64,000 nt of DNA. Origin: Lachnospiraceae bacterium. GTDB taxonomy: Bacteria; Bacillota; Clostridia; Lachnospirales; Lachnospiraceae. Below are positions 28,010 through 35,660 of this stretch, one piece after another (within the stretch, counting starts at the first letter, position 1; the number at the start of each line of letters is the position of its first letter). Made by a program: the position numbers and the translations under genes. The stretch spans positions 151,123-215,122 of the forward strand of contig JAEEJA010000027.1 of the NCBI GenBank assembly GCA_016281605.1, read 5' to 3'. Below the pieces are notes generated by a model. That model was not told the origin of the DNA, searched no databases, and saw nothing but the letters and a program-made list of their open reading frames with translations.

Positions 28010-28714
28010 TTAATTAACCACTTTAACCATGCTGTGTCTTACAACCTGATCTTTAAATATATAACCCTTCTGAAGCTCTTCTGCTACTGTTCCGCTTTCC
28101 TTTTCTTCATCGTCAACCATCATTACAGCGTTGTGAAGTTCAGGATTAAACTCAGTTCCAACAGCCTCTATAGGCTTAACGCCAAGTTCATCAAAAATCT
28201 GATCAAACTGCTTAAATATTAACTGTATACCATCTACAAAAGCCTTACTTTCTTCACCTTCAGGTAGATTGATAAGCGCTCTTTCAAAGTTATCTTTTAC
28301 GGGAAGCATCTTTTCAATAACATCTCTCTGCCCCATCTCAAACCTTTGACTTTTTTCCTTTTCGGAACGATTTCTAAAGTTTTCAAATTCAGCAAGCTGT
28401 CTAAGTCTTTGATCCTCTAATTCTTTAATCTTTTCTTTGAGTTTCTTTAACTCTTTTGCAGCTCTTTTGCTAAAAATTGACATTTTATCTCCATCACCTT
28501 CTTCGGTGTCTTCATCTGAAGAATTATCATCTTCAGAATCATCTTCATCGTCTAAGGCTTCTTTTGTATTTGGTTCTACGATTACTTCTTCATCTGTTTC
28601 AGAAGAATCTACGGAAGAATCGTTAAGCTCTAACGAATCAGTATTTTCAATATTTTCAGCTTCTTCAGAAAAATCATTAATAAAATCATTTTCCACTTCA
28701 TTGTTAATATCCAT
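28010..28714 (-). CDS. grpE: Nucleotide exchange factor GrpE
   Basis: A 234-residue protein. The N-terminal 75 residues are highly acidic and low-complexity (Asp/Glu/Ser), followed by a long coiled coil (ELKKLKEKIKELEDQRLRQLAEFENFRNRSEKE) and the beta-wing domain with VEAVGTEFNPELHNAVM and the C-terminal VVRHSMVKVV. It releases ADP from DnaK. Second gene of the hrcA operon. Confidence 0.97.
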   Translation of the reverse strand: MDINNEVENDFINDFSEEAENIENTDSLELNDSSVDSSETDEEVIVEPNTKEALDDEDDSEDDNSSDEDTEEGDGDKMSIFSKRAAKELKKLKEKIKELEDQRLRQLAEFENFRNRSEKEKSQRFEMGQRDVIEKMLPVKDNFERALINLPEGEESKAFVDGIQLIFKQFDQIFDELGVKPIEAVGTEFNPELHNAVMMVDDEEKESGTVAEELQKGYIFKDQVVRHSMVKVVN

Positions 28715-28737
28715 CAGATAACCACCTTTTAAATAAT

Positions 28738-29769
28738 CTAATCATTTTCCTTAAAGATATCATCAAGCTCATTCATAAGAGTCTGTAAGGTCGATACAAC
28801 TTTATCATAATCCATACGTTTAGGACCTACTATACCGATTTTACCATATACACCATCATTTACTCTGTAAGTTGCTGTAACCATAGAGCAATCCTTCATA
28901 GATTCAACATTGGTTTCGTTACCGATGTAAACCTGTATAGCATGACCGTTATCCTCAACCGTCTCAGGAGGTTGCCACTTAGTTATAAGCTCTCTTTCTT
29001 CAAATGTATCTAAGAGCTTTACAACATTTTCCTTATCAGCAAGCTCCGGATACTTAAGAATATTGGTAGCTCCGCTGGTATAAACCTCAAAATCGTCGTC
29101 CTGAGTAAGTGCATTACCAATAACATTTAGTACCGAATCTATAATCCTATTATGATCACCTGCCTGCTCTTTTATGGATTGAATCACAGCAAGATTCATC
29201 TCTGATACATCAAGACCGTTTAAACATGTGTTTAGAACAAAATTCAATTTTGCAACACCTTCAGTATCTACTTTACTATCAGTCTTAATGATTTCATTCT
29301 TAACTATATTGCCATCTAAGACAACTATGGTAAGTAAATGACTTTCATCAACTTCTGTTAGCTGTATAAACTTAACTCTTTTAGACTTATATTGAGGTCC
29401 TGAAACCATGGTAGCATAATTGGTTGAATTGGCTAACAGTTTTGCAACTGACTTTAATAAGGTCTCCATCTTGTCAGCTTTTTCACGAAGGTTTTCCTTG
29501 AGATCCATAACCTCCTGAACCTTGTCATCCATCATGGTATCCACATAGAGTCGATATCCCTTATCTGTTGGAATACGTCCTGCTGAAGTGTGAGGCTGTA
29601 TAATATAGCCCATCTCTTCAAGATCTGACATCTCATTTCTTATTGTCGCAGAGCTTAAGTTTAAATCAGAGAACTTAGAAATAGTTCTGGAACCAACAGG
29701 TTCACCTGTTTCAAGATAAGTCTTAATAATGGCATTCATTATTTTTTGCTTTCTGTCACTCAGTTCCAA
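28738..29769 (-). CDS. hrcA: Heat-inducible transcription repressor HrcA
   Basis: A 343-residue repressor. The N-terminal winged helix has GEPVGSRTISKFSDLNLSSATIRNEMSDLEEMGYI; a GAF-like domain and the C-terminal IGPKRMDYDKVVSTL follow. It binds CIRCE, found here 50 bp upstream, and represses its own operon; refolding by chaperones sets its activity. The start is a TTG: AGGAG lies 7 nt upstream and there is no better ATG, so translation is probably kept low. Confidence 0.97.
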   Translation of the reverse strand: MELSDRKQKIMNAIIKTYLETGEPVGSRTISKFSDLNLSSATIRNEMSDLEEMGYIIQPHTSAGRIPTDKGYRLYVDTMMDDKVQEVMDLKENLREKADKMETLLKSVAKLLANSTNYATMVSGPQYKSKRVKFIQLTEVDESHLLTIVVLDGNIVKNEIIKTDSKVDTEGVAKLNFVLNTCLNGLDVSEMNLAVIQSIKEQAGDHNRIIDSVLNVIGNALTQDDDFEVYTSGATNILKYPELADKENVVKLLDTFEERELITKWQPPETVEDNGHAIQVYIGNETNVESMKDCSMVTATYRVNDGVYGKIGIVGPKRMDYDKVVSTLQTLMNELDDIFKEND

Positions 29770-29818
29770 AAAACCACTCCTTTCCTGTCTGATATCTTTT
29801 AGTATACTAATTTTCTTG

Positions 29819-29845
29819 TTAGCACTCTTTAGTGTGGAGTGCTAA
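29819..29845. promoter_or_regulatory. CIRCE operator (HrcA binding site)
   Basis: TTAGCACTC and GAGTGCTAA separated by exactly 9 nt, a perfect match to the CIRCE consensus. It begins about 12 bp after the -10 element, at the transcription start, where HrcA would block initiation. No second CIRCE is seen in front of dnaK. Confidence 0.98.
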
Positions 29846-29857
29846 CATCTAATTAGT

Positions 29858-29886
29858 AAGATAACACTCCCCTAGATAATTGTCAA
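29858..29886 (-). promoter_or_regulatory. Sigma-A promoter of the hrcA operon
   Basis: Perfect TTGACA (29881-29886) and TATCTT (29858-29863) on the minus strand, 17-bp spacing, immediately upstream of CIRCE. Confidence 0.85.
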
Positions 29887-29939
29887 GCATTTTATAGGAT
29901 TATTTCTGTGTTTTTTATGTTTTTTCGTTAACAGACATG

Positions 29940-29970
29940 AAAAAAAGCCCATTATTAAAAAATAATGGGC
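29940..29970 (-). terminator. Rho-independent terminator after the aldo/keto reductase gene
   Basis: A perfect 10-bp stem GCCCATTATT/AATAATGGGC, 4-nt loop, followed by TTTTTTT on the minus strand, 10 bp past the stop. Confidence 0.95.
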
Positions 29971-29979
29971 ATAAATATA

Positions 29980-31158
29980 CTATTTTAACATGAATCTACG
30001 AGCTACTCTTACTCCAACATTCAGTGGAAATGGCATAAGTGCTCTGTTTGCTTCCTTTAACTTCTTTCTTATCTCTATATGCTGCGGACAATGACTTTCA
30101 CATTTACCACATCCTACGCACTGACTGGGAAAAGCAGGCTCCTTTCTGATTCCAACTGCTCTAAAGTACTCAAATCTTGCCTCTGTCTTTTTACTGATGT
30201 ACATTTCATTATAAAATCTAAATGCTCCCGGTATATCGACTCCCTTTGGACAGGGCATACAGTATCCACAACCGGTACACCCCACCTTGGTTCTTTCGTT
30301 AATACTATCTTTTATACGTTCTATAAGCTCAAAATCGGCTTGTGAAAACTCATCAATCTCAACTTCAGATGCAATCCTACAGTTTTCTTCAACCATCTCT
30401 ATAGAGTTCATACCCGAAAGCACACAGGTAACCTCCGGCTGATTCCAAAGCCATCTAAGTCCCCACTCAGCTGCAGAACGCTTTTTTTCATATAGCTCTA
30501 TATACTTTTTAGCCTGATCAGGAAGCATATCTACAAGCTTACCACCCCTTAAAGGTTCCATAATAATAACCGGTATATGCTTAGCTGCAGCGGCTTTTAA
30601 ACCCTTTACTCCTGCCTGAGATACATCATCCAGGTAATTATATTGTATCTGACAGAAGTCCCAATCATACGCATCTAATATCTTTATAAACATATCAGAG
30701 TTTCCATGAAAGGAAAAACCGATATTTCTTATAGCTCCTTCTTTCTTTTTTCTTATAATCCAATCCTTTATGCCCAGCTTTACAAGGTTTTCCCAAGCAG
30801 ATATATCCGTAAGCATATGCATTAGATAATAATCTATATAATCAGTTCTTAGTCTTTTTAGTTGTTCATTAAAGTACTTATCTATAGCTGATTTTGAACT
30901 GATTAGATATTGAGGAAGCTTAGTTGCAATATTAACATTTTTTCTAATATTATTTCTTTCCAGGATTTCTCCTAAGCACTCTTCACTTCCGCTGTAGATA
31001 TAAGCTGTATCATAATAATTAACACCTAACTCATATGCCTTCATTATTTCTTTTTCTGTTTTAGAAATATCTGTAGATAGTCCTTTTTTGGTAAATCTCA
31101 TACATCCATATCCAAGCAAGGACATAGGTTCACCATATTTATCATTTCTATATTGCAT
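29980..31158 (-). CDS. Aldo/keto reductase with C-terminal [4Fe-4S] ferredoxin domain
   Basis: A 392-residue protein. The N-terminal TIM-barrel (about 1-275) has NYYDTAYIYSGSEECLG with the catalytic Asp/Tyr pair, the KLP segment with the active Lys, and YYLMHML in place of the usual LxH. The C-terminal about 100 residues hold two Cys clusters, CTGCGYCMPCPKGVDIP and CVGCGKCESHCPQHIEI, as in the widespread clostridial ferredoxin-type AKRs. It probably reduces a carbonyl with NAD(P)H or ferredoxin; the substrate is unknown. It is followed by a strong terminator and preceded by the formyl-THF cyclo-ligase gene 76 bp upstream. Confidence 0.93.
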   Translation of the reverse strand: MQYRNDKYGEPMSLLGYGCMRFTKKGLSTDISKTEKEIMKAYELGVNYYDTAYIYSGSEECLGEILERNNIRKNVNIATKLPQYLISSKSAIDKYFNEQLKRLRTDYIDYYLMHMLTDISAWENLVKLGIKDWIIRKKKEGAIRNIGFSFHGNSDMFIKILDAYDWDFCQIQYNYLDDVSQAGVKGLKAAAAKHIPVIIMEPLRGGKLVDMLPDQAKKYIELYEKKRSAAEWGLRWLWNQPEVTCVLSGMNSIEMVEENCRIASEVEIDEFSQADFELIERIKDSINERTKVGCTGCGYCMPCPKGVDIPGAFRFYNEMYISKKTEARFEYFRAVGIRKEPAFPSQCVGCGKCESHCPQHIEIRKKLKEANRALMPFPLNVGVRVARRFMLK

Positions 31159-31234
31159 ATGCTTTCCTCCAATTAGAAGTCATGCTTTTTGACTATTAGC
31201 AAAAGATTTATAAAAAGACTCTAGCTTTCATTAA

Positions 31235-31804
31235 TCATGCATATATAACAAAATCACATTTCTGATCTTTATCATCTATAGGAATATACTCGGTTATTTG
31301 TGCTTTAAAGCATATTCCTACAGAAATAAAGCCATTATTTTTATATTTTTCTATATATCTGTCATAAAACCCCCCACCATAACCAAGTCTGTTTCCATCT
31401 TTACTGAAAAGAAGTCCGGGTATCAAAAGAAGGTCTCCTTTTTGAGGAATTCTTATATTTTCATCTCTGTTGCTATCATCTATCACAGGTTCAGGTATGC
31501 CAAGCTTTGACTCTTTTAAGGCTTCTAAATTATTAATATTATAAAAATTAATCATATCCCCTTCTACAACAGGTACATTAACTTCTACATCCGTATCATT
31601 AAGAAGCTTTAATATTATATTTCTAGTATCTGTTTCTGACTTATAGGATACATAAGTAAAAACATTTTTTATATTTTCTTTATCTATATAATCCATAACC
31701 TTTTGGCATATAATACAATTACCATCATCTCTTTTTTCCTTGGATATAGTATTTCTGACCAATGTAGCGTTCTTTCTGACTTTGTATTTATTATCATAAA
31801 ACAT
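31235..31804 (-). CDS. 5-formyltetrahydrofolate cyclo-ligase
   Basis: About 189 residues. The family signature GYGGGFYDRYIEKY and the N-terminal basic ATP-binding segment (DNKYKVRKNATLVRN) are present. It converts 5-formyl-THF to 5,10-methenyl-THF using ATP. The ORF track starts at a GTG (31813), but AAGGTG overlaps that codon and is well spaced for the ATG at 31804, so I chose 31804. A strong promoter lies directly upstream. Confidence 0.93.
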   Translation of the reverse strand: MFYDNKYKVRKNATLVRNTISKEKRDDGNCIICQKVMDYIDKENIKNVFTYVSYKSETDTRNIILKLLNDTDVEVNVPVVEGDMINFYNINNLEALKESKLGIPEPVIDDSNRDENIRIPQKGDLLLIPGLLFSKDGNRLGYGGGFYDRYIEKYKNNGFISVGICFKAQITEYIPIDDKDQKCDFVIYA

Positions 31805-31837
31805 ATGCATCACCTTGTTTCATATTATTTTTTGTAA

Positions 31838-31866
31838 ATATTAAACTATAAAAATAAAAATGTCAA
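31838..31866 (-). promoter_or_regulatory. Sigma-A promoter of the cyclo-ligase gene
   Basis: Perfect TTGACA (31861-31866) and TAATAT (31838-31843) on the minus strand, 17-bp spacing, about 35 bp upstream of the start. Confidence 0.7.
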
Positions 31867-31889
31867 ATCAGACCATAATCTCTTTAGTC

Positions 31890-31925
31890 TAAAAAATAGG
31901 CAGAAGTCAAAAAACTTCTGCCTAT
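31890..31925 (-). terminator. Rho-independent terminator after htrA
   Basis: A perfect 12-bp stem ATAGGCAGAAGT/ACTTCTGCCTAT, 6-nt loop, followed by TTTTTT on the minus strand. Confidence 0.95.
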
Positions 31926-31972
31926 CGTCACTTTCCTATGTATATGTATTCATAATAATTTATAAGATATTA

Positions 31973-33262
31973 TCAACCAAATGGGAATAATCCAAAGCCT
32001 GATCCGTAATTATCATTATATGAGTTTCCATTTTCATCGTCCTTGGATCTATCCTCATTATCCTGTCCATCCTGATTATTCTGCTGATCATTGGATGCAT
32101 AATCAGATTTCTTTCCTAATGTTACCTTGATTTCTTTCTCTACATACTCATTTCCGTCAAGTCTCTTAACTGTGATAGTAACTGTATCACCACTTGTTTT
32201 TCTAAGAAGCTTTTCTTTAAGCGATTCATAACTGGATATCTCTGTATCATCAACCTTAACAATTATATCTCCACGAAGGATTCCGGCTTTCTCTGCCGGA
32301 GAAGAACTAACTACCTCATTTATGTATATACCACTTGGTATATCTAATGCAGACTCTTCATTGTCAGTATAATTACCAACTATACCAAGATAAGCTCTAT
32401 CTCCTTCTGATACTTCTTTAGCTTCAACTATTTCTTTGATTACAGGAACAGCTGTGCTGATTGGAATTGAAAAGCCCATTCCTTCAATTTCAGAATCTAC
32501 ATACTTAGCTGAATTAATGCCAATAACCTCTCCTTTACTGTTAATCAAAGGTCCGCCACTGTTACCCGGATTTATAGCTGCATCAGTCTGAATAAGAGTA
32601 ATATTGAAATCATCTCCTGCATACTCTCTGTCTTTGGCGCTGACAATACCTACAGTAACACTTGTACCATATCCTAAAGAATTACCGATTGCAATTGCTT
32701 CTTCTCCGACTTTTATTTCATCAGAATCGCCTAGTTTTGCAACCTTTATATTATCAAGAGTAGTTTCCTTAATGCTATCCTTTGGAACAAAAACAACTGC
32801 AACATCTATATCACTGTCAGCCCCCTTAACAGTAGCATCGTATGACTCTCCATCGTTAAACTTAACCTTAACTGAAGTTGTATCCTTTACAACATGGTTA
32901 TTAGTTGCTATATAAAGATTGTCATCATCTTCGCCTACTATAAAGCCTGATCCACTACCCTTGCTCTTCTGGGTATATTGCTGTCCAAATATATCGGAAA
33001 CTGTAGAATTCATTTCTACATCTATAGCTACAATACTTGGAAACAATTCTTCTGCTACATCCGAAACACCATCTGATGAAGAAGAGCTTGATGATACTGT
33101 CTTTACTTCAGGTATGGTTTCACTTGTTTTTGTTTCAGAAACCACTGCTGTGTCATTATTGAATCCACCAACAGCATAATTAACACCTTCAAAAGCACAA
33201 CCACTTACCAATCCAAACACTGCCGCATATGCAGTTACCTTTAAAAATTGTTTTTTATTCAT
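31973..33262 (-). CDS. htrA: HtrA/DegP-like trypsin-family serine protease with PDZ domain
   Basis: About 429 residues. A short N-terminal membrane or lipoprotein signal (AAVFGLVSGC, a possible lipobox) leads to a Ser-rich linker. The trypsin-like domain has His (TNNHVVKD), Asp (DSDIDVAVV) and Ser (INPGNSGGPLI) and one PDZ domain (about 310-390). The tail is Asn/Asp/Gly-rich. It degrades or refolds damaged extracytoplasmic proteins. The track starts 23 codons upstream at 33331, but GGGAGG sits before the ATG at 33262 (MNKKQF), so that is the start. The 5' UTR carries a hairpin-rich element and a possible leader ORF. A terminator follows the gene. Confidence 0.95.
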   Translation of the reverse strand: MNKKQFLKVTAYAAVFGLVSGCAFEGVNYAVGGFNNDTAVVSETKTSETIPEVKTVSSSSSSSDGVSDVAEELFPSIVAIDVEMNSTVSDIFGQQYTQKSKGSGSGFIVGEDDDNLYIATNNHVVKDTTSVKVKFNDGESYDATVKGADSDIDVAVVFVPKDSIKETTLDNIKVAKLGDSDEIKVGEEAIAIGNSLGYGTSVTVGIVSAKDREYAGDDFNITLIQTDAAINPGNSGGPLINSKGEVIGINSAKYVDSEIEGMGFSIPISTAVPVIKEIVEAKEVSEGDRAYLGIVGNYTDNEESALDIPSGIYINEVVSSSPAEKAGILRGDIIVKVDDTEISSYESLKEKLLRKTSGDTVTITVKRLDGNEYVEKEIKVTLGKKSDYASNDQQNNQDGQDNEDRSKDDENGNSYNDNYGSGFGLFPFG

Positions 33263-33353
33263 AATAACCTCCCTGCCGAACACTTTGTGTGAGGCACCGC
33301 ACGAGAATCTCAAATTCTCGTGTCGGATCATTAGCTATTTGGGTTCGGTTCAA
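33255..33353 (-). other. Possible 32-codon leader ORF overlapping the htrA start
   Basis: A TTG at 33353 follows GGGAGG (33364-33369) by about 10 nt and opens a 32-codon frame (MNRTQIANDP...). Its stop TAA overlaps the htrA ATG region (TATTATGAATAA), the layout expected of a translationally coupled leader. It runs through hairpin-rich repeat sequence, so it may be chance. Confidence 0.25.
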
Positions 33354-33362
33354 ATAGCTTTT
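33275..33362. repeat. 88-bp hairpin-rich element in the htrA 5' UTR, flanked by AGGGAGGT
   Basis: Three tandem hairpins: ACAC/GTGT (33280-33290), CACGAGAAT/ATTCTCGTG (33300-33322) and AGCTATTTG/CAAATAGCT (33333-33359). On the minus strand the 88 bp are bounded by exact copies of AGGGAGGT (33267-33274 and 33363-33370). This looks like an insertion that duplicated the Shine-Dalgarno sequence. No terminal inverted repeats are evident. Confidence 0.55.
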
Positions 33363-33491
33363 ACCTCCCTTAATTAAGTATTTCATTTAAGATGAGATTA
33401 TATTATTCCTTATTTGTGAATGAAATGTGACTTATTATTGAACCGTTTGTGAAAAAAACATTTATAATCAAGACTCATTTGGATATTCAAG

Positions 33492-33568
33492 CTCCGACTG
33501 AGTGAAGCTTGTTATAACCCCCACCTATGCTACGCTTAGAGGTGGGGGATTTCTCCGACTGAGTTAAA
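33492..33568. repeat. Palindromic repeat, IS200/IS605-end-like (copy A)
   Basis: Stem CCCCCACCT (33518-33526) / AGGTGGGGG (33540-33548), flanked by direct repeats CTCCGACTGAGT (33492-33503 and 33553-33564). The right edge contains the rsfS stop codon. Together with the htrA leader element it fills the 301-bp gap between htrA and rsfS (33263-33563); the rest of that gap is AT-rich with a possible htrA -10 (TATAAT) and no gene. Confidence 0.7.
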
Positions 33569-33905
33569 TTTCAACAATATCAGCATCCTTCCAGATTCTC
33601 TCTAAATCAAAGAAAGAACGACTGTCGCGATCAAAAAGATGAACTACAATATCCTTAAAATCTATTAAAACCCAACCGGATTCATTGTCTCCCTCAATGC
33701 TTTTAGCATATGATTTATCCTTCATCATAGCTTCTTCCACATTATCTCTTATTGCCTTCATCTGCTGCTTATTATCTACTGTTGCAATAACAAAATAGTC
33801 TGCTAAAACAGAAATTTTACTAATATCAAGTACTTTAATATCCTCTCCCTTTTTATCATCAATAGCCTTTACTATGATATTAACTTTATTTAGTATCTCG
33901 TTCAT
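33564..33905 (-). CDS. rsfS: Ribosome silencing factor RsfS
   Basis: A 113-residue protein of normal length with the conserved ISVLADYFVIAT and SGWVLIDFKDIVVHLF...R.FFDLERIW segments. It binds L14 and blocks 30S/50S joining in starvation. Last gene of the LCP-yhbY-nadD-yqeK-rsfS block, 44 bp after yqeK. Its stop codon lies inside the palindromic repeat copy A. Confidence 0.97.
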   Translation of the reverse strand: MNEILNKVNIIVKAIDDKKGEDIKVLDISKISVLADYFVIATVDNKQQMKAIRDNVEEAMMKDKSYAKSIEGDNESGWVLIDFKDIVVHLFDRDSRSFFDLERIWKDADIVEI

Positions 33906-33949
33906 ATGTACCTCCGAAATAATTATTAGTGTTTTTATTTACTGTATTT

Positions 33950-34558
33950 CTATCTTTTATTTATAGTTTTATAAAAGTTATAAGCCTCCATAGTAAATTT
34001 ATCAAAGCTCTTTGCCTTTTTTTCATCACTTTCAAGATAATTGATAGTGGACTCTAATTCTGTTAAAACTGCATTATCCAAATTTTTAAAGGCCTCTCTT
34101 CTTGCCTTTATAATAGAGTCAATAGGTTTTCTGTTTGGTTCTATATAATCAGCAATAAATATGATTTTTTCAAGTAAATTCATATCTGCTCTTCCGGTTG
34201 TATGCCATCTTATGGCTGATAGTATCTCTTCGTCCTTGATTTTGTACTTATGCTTTGCAAGATGGGCACCAACAGGTGCATGAAGTAAGTTGTTGGGTGC
34301 AACTTTAGAAGACTCATTTACCTCTATATCATGCTCTAAGGCATAAATAAGGATTTCTTCATCAGACATTGATTTTGCACAATCATGTAAAATACCTGCA
34401 ATTTGTGCTTTTGTAATATCTGCACCGTAAGTCATCGCAAGACTGGCAGCTGTGTATCTGACACCTATGGTATGTATATATCTCTTATCCTTCAGATTAT
34501 CCTTAACCTTTTTTTGTAATTTTGTAAGATCTATATCATATATATTATCTGTTTTCAT
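33950..34558 (-). CDS. yqeK: HD-domain phosphohydrolase YqeK
   Basis: A 202-residue HD protein: RYIHTIGVRYTAASLA, GILHDCAKSM (the HD pair), NLLHAPVGAHLA and IRWHTTGR metal-ligand segments. YqeK homologues hydrolyse diadenosine tetraphosphate symmetrically. It follows nadD by 15 bp, the conserved Firmicutes order. Confidence 0.95.
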   Translation of the reverse strand: MKTDNIYDIDLTKLQKKVKDNLKDKRYIHTIGVRYTAASLAMTYGADITKAQIAGILHDCAKSMSDEEILIYALEHDIEVNESSKVAPNNLLHAPVGAHLAKHKYKIKDEEILSAIRWHTTGRADMNLLEKIIFIADYIEPNRKPIDSIIKARREAFKNLDNAVLTELESTINYLESDEKKAKSFDKFTMEAYNFYKTINKR

Positions 34559-34573
34559 GTTTTCCTCTCTAAA

Positions 34574-35209
34574 TCATAAATATAATTCATTATTTAAAAT
34601 ATAATCATATACTGACAAAGGAAGCTTATCCGAAATATCTTTTTTCTCTTTAATAGATTCTCTTATGTTCGTTGAACTTATATCCATACCTTCCATAGAG
34701 ACCACATTAATATCAGCATTATACTTTTCTTTTAGAAAGTCTATCTGATTATACAAATCATTATTATCAAGAAAACCTCTTCTTTTAATGACTACGATTC
34801 CGGATAAAGAACAAATAATATCCGGTTTATGCCACTTATGGAGGTAAGCCAGAGAATCTGCTCCCATTATAAAAAAGAATTTTATATCCGGATAATTATT
34901 AGTTAAATATATCAATGTATCGGATGTATAGGTCACTCCATCCCTTTTTAATTCTATATTCGAAAACAGGAAGTCTTTATTATCCTTAATCGCCAGCTTA
35001 ATCATATTTACTCTATCTTTATCAGATACGCCTATAATCTGTTTATGAGGTGGTTTCCTATCAGGTATAAACAAAACCTTATCAAGCTTTAAGCCTGATA
35101 AGGCAGTCTGAGCCATCCGAAGATGTGCATTATGAATCGGATTAAAGGTTCCACCCATAATTCCAACACGCTTAAAACCTGTAAGATCAAGATTTTCGTC
35201 TTGAAACAT
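34574..35209 (-). CDS. nadD: Nicotinate-nucleotide adenylyltransferase
   Basis: A 211-residue nucleotidyltransferase: GGTFNPIHNAHLRMAQ (nucleotide-binding HxGH-type motif), FIPDRKPPHK, FIMGADSLAYLHKWHK and ISSTNIRESI. It makes deamido-NAD from nicotinate mononucleotide. Functionally it belongs with nadB and nadC 10 kb away. It starts 5 bp after yhbY. Confidence 0.97.
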   Translation of the reverse strand: MFQDENLDLTGFKRVGIMGGTFNPIHNAHLRMAQTALSGLKLDKVLFIPDRKPPHKQIIGVSDKDRVNMIKLAIKDNKDFLFSNIELKRDGVTYTSDTLIYLTNNYPDIKFFFIMGADSLAYLHKWHKPDIICSLSGIVVIKRRGFLDNNDLYNQIDFLKEKYNADINVVSMEGMDISSTNIRESIKEKKDISDKLPLSVYDYILNNELYL

Positions 35210-35214
35210 ATGTT

Positions 35215-35637
35215 TTACCCTTTCCGCTTTTTTGATTCAAGTTTTTTTGACCTTTCCTTCATAGACTTTTTGTTATAATTAAATGTCTTTGAAGACTTAG
35301 AAGTATTTGTGGATTTATGATTCTTGTTAGATTTTGATTGAGACTTACTATCCTTCTTCTCTTTTTTATGCAAATCCGGATTCTCTTTGTAAAGAACAAT
35401 CTTTCTGCCTATAACCTGAACAACCTGAGAATGGGTTCTTTCAGCAATAGTTATGGCAAGTTCCTTGATATCATAATCACAATTCTTTAAAACGCTTATC
35501 TTTATAAGCTCCCTTGTTCTCAGAGCTTGTAAAACAGCTTCCGTAAACTCCGGTGTGAGCCCAATTTTTCCAATATTAAATATTGAATCTATAAGCATCG
35601 CTTTGCTTTTAAGCTCAGCTCTTTCCTTTGTTGTCAT
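35215..35637 (-). CDS. yhbY: YhbY-family RNA-binding protein with Lys/Ser-rich tail
   Basis: A 140-residue protein. The first about 95 residues are a CRM domain (ELKSKAMLIDSIFNIGKIGLTPEF, then the GxxG-type loop and VVQVIGRKIVLYKE), which binds 23S rRNA precursors in 50S assembly. The last about 45 residues are a Lys/Ser/Asn low-complexity tail, longer than in most homologues (which are about 97 residues). Confidence 0.93.
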   Translation of the reverse strand: MTTKERAELKSKAMLIDSIFNIGKIGLTPEFTEAVLQALRTRELIKISVLKNCDYDIKELAITIAERTHSQVVQVIGRKIVLYKENPDLHKKEKKDSKSQSKSNKNHKSTNTSKSSKTFNYNKKSMKERSKKLESKKRKG

Positions 35638-35660
35638 ATAAACCCTTTCTGAAATTATCG

